A stretch of DNA of 64,000 nucleotides from Cutibacterium namnetense (lineage in GTDB: Bacteria > Actinomycetota > Actinomycetes > Propionibacteriales > Propionibacteriaceae): contig NZ_LWHO01000010.1 in NCBI RefSeq assembly GCF_001642025.1, positions 49,240 through 113,239 on the forward strand, given 5' to 3'. Below, one piece after another: positions 39,393-48,168 of the stretch. The position numbers and the translations under genes are program-made. The notes under the pieces are model-generated. The model was not told the origin of the DNA. It saw only the letters and a list, made by a program, of their open reading frames with translations, and did no database searches. Numbering within the stretch: the first letter of the stretch is position 1; each line of letters opens with the position of its first letter.

Positions 39393-40076
39393 GTGGGCAT
39401 CGGAAGCAACATCGGCAAGGCACTGCTGGCCCAAGCCCCCGACATGGCACCTGGCGCAGCCGTCTCATTACTGCGCGGCATCCTCGGATTCGCTATTGAC
39501 GGCGCCTCGGGGTTGCCGGGGGTGCGTCAGGCCGCCGGGAAGACCCTCACGAAACACGACGGCGATGTCGAGCAGGCGATCAACTCCTTGGTCAATCAGC
39601 ACATTGCGATGGCCGGGGCCCAGGGGTTCGTCTCCAACCTCGGCGGCATCGTCACCCTGGCCGTAACTATTCCCGCCAATATTTCCGGCGTTGCGATCGT
39701 GCAGGCTCGCATGGTGGCCGCCATCGCCCACCTGCGCGGTTACGATCTCGACGACCAACGGGTCCGCACCGCCATCCTTGCGACACTCATGGGCCAGCAC
39801 GAGGTCGACAGCCTCATCCACGAGAAGAAGCTGCCGACGACACCAATGGGCATCGCTACCGCTCCGGTCGGTGACGCCGATCTCGAAAAGGCCGTCGCCC
39901 GGAACCTCGTCAATGTCCTCATGGGGCAGGTCGCAGGCAAGAAGCTACCGGTCTTCGTCTCCAAGCGGGTCCCTGTGCTTGGCGGCGGAGTCGGTGCCAC
40001 CGCAGACGGGTTCACCACCTGGAACGTAGCTCGCTACGCCCGTAAGCAGTTCCCTACCCGCCGCCCACGCAACTGA
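39393..40076 (+). CDS. EcsC-family protein
   Basis: A 227-residue protein related to the EcsC family, recognised by the segment AIAHLRGYDLDDQRVRTAIL near residue 110 and the following LVNVLMGQVAGKKL. A glycine-rich hydrophobic stretch (ANISGVAIVQARM) suggests membrane association. The GTG start at 39393 is preceded by a GAGGAG ribosome site 7 nt upstream; the frame is open further up but without family similarity. EcsC accompanies EcsAB in Bacillus, but no such ABC genes are adjacent, so the function is unknown. It is convergent with the membrane-protein gene that follows. Confidence 0.8.
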   Translation: MGIGSNIGKALLAQAPDMAPGAAVSLLRGILGFAIDGASGLPGVRQAAGKTLTKHDGDVEQAINSLVNQHIAMAGAQGFVSNLGGIVTLAVTIPANISGVAIVQARMVAAIAHLRGYDLDDQRVRTAILATLMGQHEVDSLIHEKKLPTTPMGIATAPVGDADLEKAVARNLVNVLMGQVAGKKLPVFVSKRVPVLGGGVGATADGFTTWNVARYARKQFPTRRPRN

Positions 40077-40161
40077 TACCCGCACAGGTGCGGGATACGG
40101 CCATGATGATTCGGGGGCAGGAGCGGTGGCCGACCACAGCGACGAGGGGTGTAGTCAGGAT

Positions 40162-40866
40162 TCAGCGACGCAGGGATCGCACCCCGCCTAGCCCCCATGC
40201 GTATCCGGCAACTCCTAGGAGGGCGCAGGCGACGGCACACACCATGGCCACGGTAGACACCGTCGGCGCACTCCCCTCGACGGCGGCCGTTTTTCCTGGA
40301 TAGCCGCCCGGGAGGAATCGCAGGAGGGTGTTTGACTGCGCGACGACCACAACCAGGTAGATCAGGGGACCGCACAATGGTCCGACTCGCCGCGACACCA
40401 TTCCCGTGACGAACAATGCGATCCCGGTACACAGCACGCAAGTCACCGAGAACCCTATGAATGGCGACCACGGCAGCTGAAACCGTGCGGGAATTCCCGG
40501 TACCAGGACGGAATCACCATCAGGTATCAACTCGACGGGCAACGATCTCAGGACCCATCCCATGAGCAATGCAAGGCCAGCTGCGCAGCCGCATATCCAC
40601 AGCCCCATCCACGCATATCCAACCGGGAGGGACCGAACCGATGTCCTCTCGACCCAACCCATGGCCGATGAAATGCACCACATGGTGATGGCACAACCCA
40701 CCAGAGTGATCAGCTCAGGACCAGTCGCAGGGCGATCCCACACGTCTCCGGGCGCCACCGACAGACTCGCCTTCCACAGGAAGAAGGCCACGAGCAAGGC
40801 CACAAGCGGCGCAATGACAAGGGCAATAGCATCGCGCCCCTTCAGGAAAGTCACTGTACCCATCAT
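40162..40866 (-). CDS. Membrane protein, third gene of ABC efflux-like operon
   Basis: A 234-residue protein with about six predicted membrane helices and no catalytic motif that I can see. Its two alternative ATGs (40866, 40863) overlap the stop codon of the preceding ABC permease gene by up to 4 nt, so it belongs to that operon. By position and topology it may be a second permease or accessory subunit of the ABC-2-type transporter. The C terminus is short and basic (GGVRSLRR). Confidence 0.75.
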   Translation of the reverse strand: MMGTVTFLKGRDAIALVIAPLVALLVAFFLWKASLSVAPGDVWDRPATGPELITLVGCAITMWCISSAMGWVERTSVRSLPVGYAWMGLWICGCAAGLALLMGWVLRSLPVELIPDGDSVLVPGIPARFQLPWSPFIGFSVTCVLCTGIALFVTGMVSRRVGPLCGPLIYLVVVVAQSNTLLRFLPGGYPGKTAAVEGSAPTVSTVAMVCAVACALLGVAGYAWGLGGVRSLRR

Positions 40867-42223
40867 CGGTGAAGATCACTAGGGGTCAATGAACACGTAC
40901 TCACCGCGCGATAATGCTTCGCGTACCAATGACGGAATGCGGTTATATCCATGCCGTCAAGACTATTTCGTTCCGAACTCGTCACATCATCATGCTGGAA
41001 TCCAGCCAGCCGAAGAATGGTGCGTTCCACGGAATTGACACCGTTGAGGGCCTCAGTCTGCTGAGATGTCAGCTCTCCGCCTCCGGTCTGACTCATAAAA
41101 GTACATGCGTCTCGGCCTGAAAATGATTGGGCCAGGCCCTCACCCGTCAGATCCGACAATTGCTGAGGGCCATATGAGGTCGGTCGACCGAGATCAATCA
41201 CAAGTTGCCCCGGGTGTGCTTGGTACCCAGACTCAGCAAGCAGGACGTCACGGGAAACCACCGTTCGCGGCAGAACGGATAAGACGCGCTGAGCGGGTTT
41301 CGCGTAGGACGACGCGAGACTGCGATGTGGTGGCGTGACGCATACCCGTACACCTTCGTGCGACGAGCACTCAAAGGCTAGCGGCGCATCACGAAACAAC
41401 GGCACTGGCAAGACGACGCCCACGACAGCAATGATGAGCGGCGGGGCGATCAAGGCCGCACAGGGTGCCACCCGACGCCAGCAGAACCAGTCGGCACGGA
41501 CCTTGGACCAACGACTGGCGGTGAGGAGGCAAGACAAGGTGACGACGCAGAAGAAAATGGCACGCATGACCACGGCCGCGACCGTAACGGTGTGGGTGCC
41601 ACTCGGTTCCGACATCCCCAAAGACCATGCAAAGGCCACCGAGCCATGACCCTTGGCAAGGAGATTTCCGTTGACGACGATCGGCATTTCGACCAGGACG
41701 ATGCACACAACAGGTGCCACCAGCCACACGATGGGGTGGGACACCATTGCGGCCACGAGGTGAGCAACGGCCACCAAAGCCGCGAATGACAGCAGGACGA
41801 CGATTAAGTCAGAGGCTTCAGCGACGGTCGGAGTCGCATTGAGCCACGTCTTAACGACCAGCGGCGCCGCCACGATGACCGTCCCGATGAGGAGGGCAGC
41901 CGTCTGCCGCCAGAACCAGTGCCAGTGGATGCCAAGAATGGACCGCGCCGGAGCAGCGCCCACAACCATGTCCGAAGGTGCCGTGCGCGCCGCCAGGCCC
42001 GCCCCCATGAGGCCAGCCACGATGGCCCACAGCGTACTGGATTCCCGGAGCGTGACGACGACATCCTGCACTTGCCACGCCCCCAGGCCCATCGGTCTCG
42101 CAGCGCAATGAAGCTGCACATGGCTCCACTGACCGTCACAAGAACCATGTTCAATGACGTGAAGGGGAATGCCATGCGGTGAAGACCGCGCAGCGGATGT
42201 ATACCCTGAAGCGAAGTAGGCAT
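40863..42223 (-). pseudogene. ABC-2-type permease, frameshifted at a G5 tract
   Basis: The gene should start at ATG 42223 (MPTSLQGIHPL), which overlaps the ATPase stop as TGATG. Its frame holds for about 45 residues to SFIALRDRWAWG. It then needs one extra base within the G5 tract (plus strand C5 at 42080-42084) to continue as AWQVQDVVVTLRES and read to 40863. The total of 1361 bp is one base short of whole codons, as expected. The rest encodes about six membrane helices and a C-terminal soluble domain. It could be a broken gene, a phase-variable gene or a sequencing error. Confidence 0.75.
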
Positions 42224-42955
42224 CACGCTGCACCCCCGAGAAGTGAGGTATCCAGCCTCAGCATCGTTGGCGTTACGGACTGGATGCCCTCGGCCAACAG
42301 ATTCCAGTTCGGAGTACGAGCCCTCGAAGATCAACTTTCCCTCGGACAGAACGACGAGTTGCGACACGAAGCCCTGGAGATCCTCAAGTAGGTGGGTCGA
42401 AACAATGACCGTCCGATCCTCGGCGAGCTCACCGAAGAGGGATCGCACCCCGATCCTTGATGCCGGGTCAAGGCCTACCGTCGGCTCATCAAGCAGTAGT
42501 ACAGCCGGATCGCCGACAATCGCACACGCGATTCCCAGTCGTTGACGCACTCCACCCGACAGGGACTGAACACGCTCATCGACGCGGTCGAGAAGCCCCA
42601 CACGATCGAGGGCTGCGCGTGCCCTCGCACGGCATTCGCCCGGTTCAACCCCTCGCGCCCAGGCCGCGTATTCCACGACTCTGCGGATGCGGAAGTGCGA
42701 CGGGAGGGAAAACCGCTGGGGCAGGAATCCAACCAAACCACGGATGGTGTCGACGTCATCGCTGACATCGACACCATTGAGCCGAAAGTGGCCGGAGTCC
42801 GGTTCACGCAGTGTCGCGAGGATACTGAGAAGTGTCGATTTTCCGGCCCCATTTGGACCGAGCAGTCCCCACAAACCAGAGCCAAACTCACAGGAAATAT
42901 CAACCAGGCTATGCCGGTGGCGGTACCGGTGTGATACGTGCTCAAGTTCGATCAT
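42223..42955 (-). CDS. ABC transporter ATP-binding protein (frameshift near C terminus)
   Basis: An ATPase of about 243 residues for an ABC-2-type exporter. Walker A is GPNGAGKSTLLS, the signature LSGGVRQRLG, Walker B VLLLDEPTVGLD and the H-loop VSTHLLEDL; the catalytic domain is complete. Near its end a G5 tract (plus strand C5 at 42233-42237) has one base too many: with four Gs the frame would stop at TGA 42225-42223, overlapping the permease ATG as TGATG. As read, the frame runs on into the permease gene and stops only at 41804. The catalytic domain should still work. The substrate is unknown. Confidence 0.85.
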
Positions 42956-43040
42956 TCATCGAACCATAGCGTAACCCGATTTCACCTGGGCTCCAGCCGA
43001 ACTGTCAATCATAAGCTTCCCGGTTCCCCTTAGAACCTAG

Positions 43041-44444
43041 TCAGTACAGCATCGCTGATGCCGGGTCCGAGAGGATCTCCGCAACGTCGTGGAGGAATGT
43101 CGACCCCTGCTCACCGTCGATAAGACGATGGTCGAACCCGAGGCTCATCGTCGTCACCCACCTGGGCACAACACGCTCGTCATCACCAGTCCCGACGACC
43201 CATGGCCGCCGAGCGAGCGCACCGAGCACGAGGATCGCTGACTCTGTCCGGTTGACCACGGGAGTGCCAGCATCGAGCCCGAACACCCCGACGTTCGTAA
43301 TCGAGAAGGTACCGTCGGCATAGTCAGACGGTTGCAGGTTGTCCTCCTTAGCGATCGCGACCACCCGAGTGATCTCCGTCGCCAATTCAAGCATCGTCAT
43401 GTCCTGGGCACCGCGCACTACCGGCACCATGAGGCCGCGCGGCGTGGCAGCGGCAATGCCGAGATTGATGTGGTCGCGGAAGATGATTTCCTCAGCGACG
43501 TCATCCCATGCGGCGTTAATGACGGGTGTGCGCCCCATTGCCAGGCACACCGCCTTGCACCACACCGTCAGCGGGGAGACACGCAGGCCTTTGAAACGAC
43601 GATCGGCACGCAGCCGATCAACTAGCTCCACCGTCGGGGTGACGTCGCAGGTGAGGAAGGCCGTCACGAGGGCCTTAGTATCCAAGGAATCCTTCACGGC
43701 CTTCGCTGTGACCTTGCGCACCCCACGCACTGGCACCTTGCGGGTGTGACCGTCGGGCTCAGTCGGGGCGCCACCGAGGAGACGCCGGGACATCACCGAC
43801 AGGCTCGCCAGCTCGGCGTCGCCAGTAGAAGCACCGGTATCCACCGCTGCAGGAGCACCACGATGAGCAGCCGCTTTGACGTCGCTCCTGGTCACTGCAC
43901 CCTGTGGGCCGGTGCCGGTCACCTCAGACAGCTCGACGCCGAGGTCCGCTGCCAATCGTCGGGCCGGCGGCTTAGCAAGGACGTGCTCGGTGCGGTCCAT
44001 TCGCGGTGGGTCTTGACGAGAAGCCGGCTCGGTCGGGCGCTGCTCCGGTTTCGCCTCGGCGTCGTGTCGAGGTTCCGGTTGCTCAGGATGAGTGTCTGCA
44101 TCCTCCTCGCGCGCCCGCTCAGCCGACACCGCGGCACCCCTGCGGCGCCGACGTCGACGCCCGGGCTCCGCTGTAACGTGGCCAACGAGGAACTCCGGCT
44201 CGTCCTCCGAACCGTCATCAATCGTCGCCAAGGGCGCCCCAACGGCCACCGTCTCACCAGGCTCAGCACACAGTTTTGCGACGGTTCCGGCGAACGGGCT
44301 GGGAAGCTCGACGATCGATTTAGCGGTCTCGACCTCGCACAGCACATCGTTAATCTTGACGGTGTCGCCAGGGGACACTCGCCAAGAGACAACTTCTCCT
44401 TCGGTAAGCCCTTCGCCCGGGTCGGGCATGCAGTAGTTCTTCAT
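43041..44444 (-). CDS. bkdC: Branched-chain 2-oxoacid dehydrogenase E2 (dihydrolipoyl acyltransferase)
   Basis: A 467-residue acyltransferase core of a 2-oxoacid dehydrogenase complex. The lipoyl domain (residues 1-75) has the lipoylated lysine in VETAKSIVE. A long Glu/Arg/Pro linker follows. The peripheral-subunit-binding domain is at about residues 160-195 (PARRLAADLGVELSEVTGTG). The C-terminal catalytic domain ends with the active-site motif FDHRLIDG. It is the last gene after E1 alpha and E1 beta. The complex makes isobutyryl-, isovaleryl- and 2-methylbutyryl-CoA, primers for the iso/anteiso fatty acids typical of propionibacteria. The E3 gene is not in the window. ATG 44444 has a GAGAGG site. 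Confidence 0.93.
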   Translation of the reverse strand: MKNYCMPDPGEGLTEGEVVSWRVSPGDTVKINDVLCEVETAKSIVELPSPFAGTVAKLCAEPGETVAVGAPLATIDDGSEDEPEFLVGHVTAEPGRRRRRRRGAAVSAERAREEDADTHPEQPEPRHDAEAKPEQRPTEPASRQDPPRMDRTEHVLAKPPARRLAADLGVELSEVTGTGPQGAVTRSDVKAAAHRGAPAAVDTGASTGDAELASLSVMSRRLLGGAPTEPDGHTRKVPVRGVRKVTAKAVKDSLDTKALVTAFLTCDVTPTVELVDRLRADRRFKGLRVSPLTVWCKAVCLAMGRTPVINAAWDDVAEEIIFRDHINLGIAAATPRGLMVPVVRGAQDMTMLELATEITRVVAIAKEDNLQPSDYADGTFSITNVGVFGLDAGTPVVNRTESAILVLGALARRPWVVGTGDDERVVPRWVTTMSLGFDHRLIDGEQGSTFLHDVAEILSDPASAMLY

Positions 44445-44461
44445 GTGAATGCCTCTCAGGA

Positions 44462-45466
44462 TCAGAAGGCCAGGGAGCGGTCTACGGCGTCGCGGATGCG
44501 GTCGACGTCCGGGATGTGCTCTCCTTCGGCCTTGGCGGGCGGGTAGGGGGTCGACCAGCCAGTGACTCGCAGCACCGGAGCCTCCATAACGTAATACAGT
44601 TCCTCACCCAGCCGGGCCGCGATCTCCGCGCCAATGCCCTGGGTGCGCGGCGCCTCCTGGACGATGATTGCCCTTGTCGTACGACGCACCGATTCGTAGA
44701 CGGTCGCCATGTCGAGCGGGGAGAGGCTACGCAAGTCGATGACCTCGAGTTTCCGCCCTTCCCCGGACGCCTCCTTCGCCGCCTCCAAGCAAGTATCGAC
44801 CATTGGACCGTAGCAGATCAGGGTGGCCTCCTCGCCGGAGCGCGCGATTCGGGCCTGGTGCAACCCCAGCGTCGGTGTCTGCGCAACTTGGCCACGGGTG
44901 TAGTACCGACGTTTCGGCTCAAAGAAGATCACCGGGTCGGGGCTGTCGATGGACTGACGCAGCATCCAGTAAGCATCGTCAGGGTTGGAGCAGGTGACCA
45001 CCTTGAGGCCCGGCGTGTTCGCGTAGAACCCTTCCGGCGACTCGGAGTGGTGCTCTGGCGAGCCAACGCCGCCACCGAAGGGGATGCGGATCGTCACCGG
45101 CAGGGACCACCGGCCACCGACGCGAGCCCGGTACCGGGCCAGCTGGGAGACGATCTGGTCGAAGGCTGGGGCGCTAAAGCCGTCAAACTGGATTTCTACA
45201 CACGGGCGATACCCGCGCATGGCCATGCCGATTGCTGTTCCGACGATGCCCGATTCTGCCAGTGGCGAATCGATGACTCGACGGCCCCCAAACTGGGCTT
45301 TGAGGCCGTCCGTGATGCGGAAGACACCACCAAGGGTGCCGACGTCCTCCCCCATGAGGACGACGTGATCGTCGGCTGCCAGCGCGTCAGATAAGCCAGC
45401 GTTCAAGGCCTTGGCAAGGGTGGTCTCCCCCTGCGGACGCGCGCTGTGCACTAGTTTCTCGCTCAT
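44462..45466 (-). CDS. bkdB: Branched-chain 2-oxoacid dehydrogenase E1 beta
   Basis: A 334-residue beta subunit of the thiamine-diphosphate-dependent E1 component. Conserved segments are LMGEDVGTLGGVFRITDGL, the GIVGTAIGMAMRGYRPCVEIQF region and HSESPEGFYANTPGLKVV. ATG 45466 overlaps the E1 alpha stop as TGATG and has an AGGA ribosome site 6 nt upstream; a GTG at 45469 is an alternative. It lies 17 bp before the E2 gene. Together with E1 alpha it decarboxylates branched-chain 2-oxoacids and passes the acyl group to E2. Confidence 0.94.
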   Translation of the reverse strand: MSEKLVHSARPQGETTLAKALNAGLSDALAADDHVVLMGEDVGTLGGVFRITDGLKAQFGGRRVIDSPLAESGIVGTAIGMAMRGYRPCVEIQFDGFSAPAFDQIVSQLARYRARVGGRWSLPVTIRIPFGGGVGSPEHHSESPEGFYANTPGLKVVTCSNPDDAYWMLRQSIDSPDPVIFFEPKRRYYTRGQVAQTPTLGLHQARIARSGEEATLICYGPMVDTCLEAAKEASGEGRKLEVIDLRSLSPLDMATVYESVRRTTRAIIVQEAPRTQGIGAEIAARLGEELYYVMEAPVLRVTGWSTPYPPAKAEGEHIPDVDRIRDAVDRSLAF

Positions 45467-46608
45467 CACTTATCCTCCCACGACGCGATTTCCTCAGCGT
45501 CAGCCAAGACGTCGGGGGTCGGCTCGGCGTACACGTCCGACATGAGGTCAGCCATCACGGGCGTGGCATTGTCGTGAACAGCAGCGCGAACCTCAGCGCC
45601 GAAGGCCTCCTCACGCTCAGTGAGGCCGTCAAGCCACGCCTGGTTGATGACTCCGCGGTCTTGCAGATAGGTACGCAATCGGACGATGGGGTCGGTCTTA
45701 CCCCAAGTCGACTCCTCCTCTGCGGTGCGGTAGCGGGTGGGGTCGTCGGTGGTGGTGTGTGCGCCCATGCGGTAGGTCCACGCCTCAACGAACACCGGCC
45801 CCTTTCCGCTACGGGCATATTTGAGGGCCGATCGCAGCACGGCCACCATGGCGATGACGTCGTTACCGTCGACTTGCACCGCAGGGATGCCAAACCCGGT
45901 GGCGCGGCGGAACAGGGATGAGGGCGACTGCACCGTGGTCGGCTCTGAAATCGCCCATTGGTTGTTGACGCATACGAATACCACGGGGGCGTTCATTGAG
46001 GCTGCGAAAACATAGGCCTCGTTCGTGTCTCCCTCGCTCATCGCGCCATCACCGTGGAAATTCAGCACGGCAGCCGGATCACCGCCAGCCTCAACGTCAC
46101 GCTGGACACCCATGGCGTAGCCGACGGCGTGCAAGGTTCCCGACCCGATCATCACCGGATAAGCGCTGAAGCGAGTGGCGACGGTGTCCCAGCCACAATG
46201 GGCGGTGCCATCCCAAGCCCCAAGGATGTCAGCCAGACTGACGCCCATGGCGTGGGCTAAGCCCTGCTCCCGGTAGGTGGGAAACACCTGGTCTTGTTCT
46301 CCCAGGGCTAACCAAGCGCCAGCCTGGGTGGCCTCCTGGCCCAGCAGCGGCGGCCACAGACCCAATTCGCCGTGACGCTGCAGAGCGGTGGCCTCGACGT
46401 CGAGGCGTCGCGTCATGACCATCATTTCGAGGGCCTTGACGAGGTCGTCGTCGCTCAAGTCAACAGGAAAATCGGGGTGTGTGGTGAGGTGTCCCTGCTC
46501 GTCGAGGATCCGCACCATTGCAGGATCAGGACGATTAACGGGGTGTTGCCGCGCCGGAAGGACGAACGGATCCGCACTGCCTTCGTCGGCACAAATGGTC
46601 TCGGTCAC
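45466..46608 (-). CDS. bkdA: Branched-chain 2-oxoacid dehydrogenase E1 alpha
   Basis: A 380-residue alpha subunit with the thiamine-diphosphate motif GDGAMSEGDTNEAYVFAASMNAPVVFVCVNNQ (GDG...NN) near residue 195. PLLGQEATQAGAW near residue 90 and the phosphorylation-loop-like YRMGAHTTTDDPTRYR are also present; the last is typical of branched-chain rather than pyruvate enzymes. The GTG start at 46608 has an AGGAGGAA ribosome site, so the long upstream extension is not used. It is the first gene of the bkd operon. The region before it carries repeated TTAC-N6-GTAA-like sites. Confidence 0.94.
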   Translation of the reverse strand: MTETICADEGSADPFVLPARQHPVNRPDPAMVRILDEQGHLTTHPDFPVDLSDDDLVKALEMMVMTRRLDVEATALQRHGELGLWPPLLGQEATQAGAWLALGEQDQVFPTYREQGLAHAMGVSLADILGAWDGTAHCGWDTVATRFSAYPVMIGSGTLHAVGYAMGVQRDVEAGGDPAAVLNFHGDGAMSEGDTNEAYVFAASMNAPVVFVCVNNQWAISEPTTVQSPSSLFRRATGFGIPAVQVDGNDVIAMVAVLRSALKYARSGKGPVFVEAWTYRMGAHTTTDDPTRYRTAEEESTWGKTDPIVRLRTYLQDRGVINQAWLDGLTEREEAFGAEVRAAVHDNATPVMADLMSDVYAEPTPDVLADAEEIASWEDK

Positions 46609-46677
46609 ATCTTCCTCCTGGTTAAGTGTTCCGTAGCTCAATTCTGGACGCCGACAAGTCCAGTTCCAAGCGAAACC

Positions 46678-46723
46678 TACCGTTCCGTAAAAAGTCACCA
46701 ACGATGAGGTTACCGTTCCGTAA
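46678..46723. promoter_or_regulatory. Repeated operator-like sites between bkd and hemY
   Basis: The 13-nt sequence TACCGTTCCGTAA occurs at 46678-46690 and again at 46711-46723, 33 bp apart (three helical turns). The second copy is TTAC-N6-GTAA, an imperfect palindrome. A partial third copy, GTTCCGTA, is at 46628-46635. They lie in the 177-bp divergent region and could bind a TetR- or Lrp-type regulator of branched-chain oxidation. Confidence 0.6.
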
Positions 46724-46785
46724 GTTGCCCGTGTGGTTCCTACCCCGGACTTCGATTGGTGCAACAACATGCGTACCCTCAAACG

Positions 46786-48168
46786 GTGAGCAAAACAGTG
46801 GCGGTCATCGGCGCCGGGATGACGGGCCTGGCAGCCGCGCACCACCTGCAAAGCCACGGCTGTCGGCCCGTCGTCCTCGAAGCAGGGCAGGGTGTCGGCG
46901 GCCAGGTCAGGTCCCGTCGTCTTGGTTCCGATGTGGTCGATATGGGAGCTGAGGCCGTGCCTCTTCGCGCCCCAGGCGTAGCCGCGCTCGTTGCGGAGCT
47001 GGGGTTGGCAGACTCCATGCGGCACCCTGCTCCGGGGCGCACCTTATTGTCGAGCCGGCGCGGGATCGTCGAGATGCCGGACGGGGTGACACCCGTAGGA
47101 CCCACGAAGTTTCTCCCCACTATTTCCTCGCGCATCCTGTCCCCTGCCGGACTGTTGCGCGCCGCGCTCGAACCCTTCAGCGCTCGCCCGCACCCTGACG
47201 ACATCAGCGTCGGCCAGTTCATCGCCGAGAGGTTCGGTGACGAGGTGAGCCGAGCCGTCGTCGACCCCCTGCTGGGTGGCATTCATGCCGCTGACCTCGA
47301 CACGTTCTCGCTGGCCGTTGCCGCCCCCGCTTTAGGACAGACCGTCAGGAAGGGCGACTCCATCGTCGCCAGGACTCTCAGGCACAACGCCGGCGGATGG
47401 TGGACACGGCTTCGCCACCATTCACAGCGTTCTGGCCCGCGCACCCCTGCCACGGCCACTTGGGAGCACGGCCTAGTGACTTTGCCGGAGGCACTAGCCG
47501 AAGGGCTCACCGTTCATACGAATACCCGTGCCACGGGGATCCGTCAGGTTGGCCACGAGTGGATAGTCGATGCCACCGGCCCGCGTGGCGTCGGATCAGT
47601 TGCTGTTGATGACGTCATCATCGCCACCCCCGCCAGGGTTGCGGCAGCTCTGCTCGCCACCGCATGCCCACCGGCTGCCGAGCTGCTGTCGCAGTGTGAA
47701 AGCACTACGGTTGCCACCCTGGTTATGCGAGCTGACCTCACTGGCCACCCGATCGCCACGGCCCAAACGTGGTTCATCGGTTCCGCGTGGTCTCCTCTGG
47801 TGCGTCAGGTGACCAACCTTTCAACGAAGTGGCACCTTGCCGAACCCACGTTCCGGATCACCGTCGGTCGGCAGGGCGGAACCCCCATCGACGATCTATC
47901 TGACGACGACCTCGTCGCCATAACCGTGGCAGAACTGAGACGCCTCGGATTGGCACTTGACCCCCGCGATCCGATCATTGAACGTCACCGCGGTGCCATG
48001 CCCCAACCGGCTCCCGGCCACCGGGAGCGCATGGCCCAACTCGCCGCGACCCTTGACGGCACCGGCCTCCATGTCGGAGGGGCCGGTATCGACGGCGCCG
48101 GAGTCGGCACTGCAATCGTTGCCGGACACCGTCTTGCACACCACATCACCTCGGAGGAGGAGAATTAG
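46786..48168 (+). CDS. hemY: Protoporphyrinogen/coproporphyrinogen oxidase
   Basis: A 460-residue FAD-dependent oxidase of heme synthesis. In actinobacteria this family usually oxidizes coproporphyrinogen III in the coproporphyrin-dependent pathway. The N-terminal dinucleotide motif is VAVIGAGMTGLAAAHHL, followed by VLEAGQGVGGQVRS. VVDPLLGGIHAADLDTFSL is the family core, and the C-terminal FAD motif is VGGAGIDGAGVGTAI. GTG 46786 is chosen over the upstream ATG at 46756 because it starts just before the FAD motif. It has no ribosome site, and TACCCT ends 6 nt upstream, so a leaderless mRNA is plausible. Its stop overlaps the next start by 1 nt. Confidence 0.93.
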   Translation: MSKTVAVIGAGMTGLAAAHHLQSHGCRPVVLEAGQGVGGQVRSRRLGSDVVDMGAEAVPLRAPGVAALVAELGLADSMRHPAPGRTLLSSRRGIVEMPDGVTPVGPTKFLPTISSRILSPAGLLRAALEPFSARPHPDDISVGQFIAERFGDEVSRAVVDPLLGGIHAADLDTFSLAVAAPALGQTVRKGDSIVARTLRHNAGGWWTRLRHHSQRSGPRTPATATWEHGLVTLPEALAEGLTVHTNTRATGIRQVGHEWIVDATGPRGVGSVAVDDVIIATPARVAAALLATACPPAAELLSQCESTTVATLVMRADLTGHPIATAQTWFIGSAWSPLVRQVTNLSTKWHLAEPTFRITVGRQGGTPIDDLSDDDLVAITVAELRRLGLALDPRDPIIERHRGAMPQPAPGHRERMAQLAATLDGTGLHVGGAGIDGAGVGTAIVAGHRLAHHITSEEEN

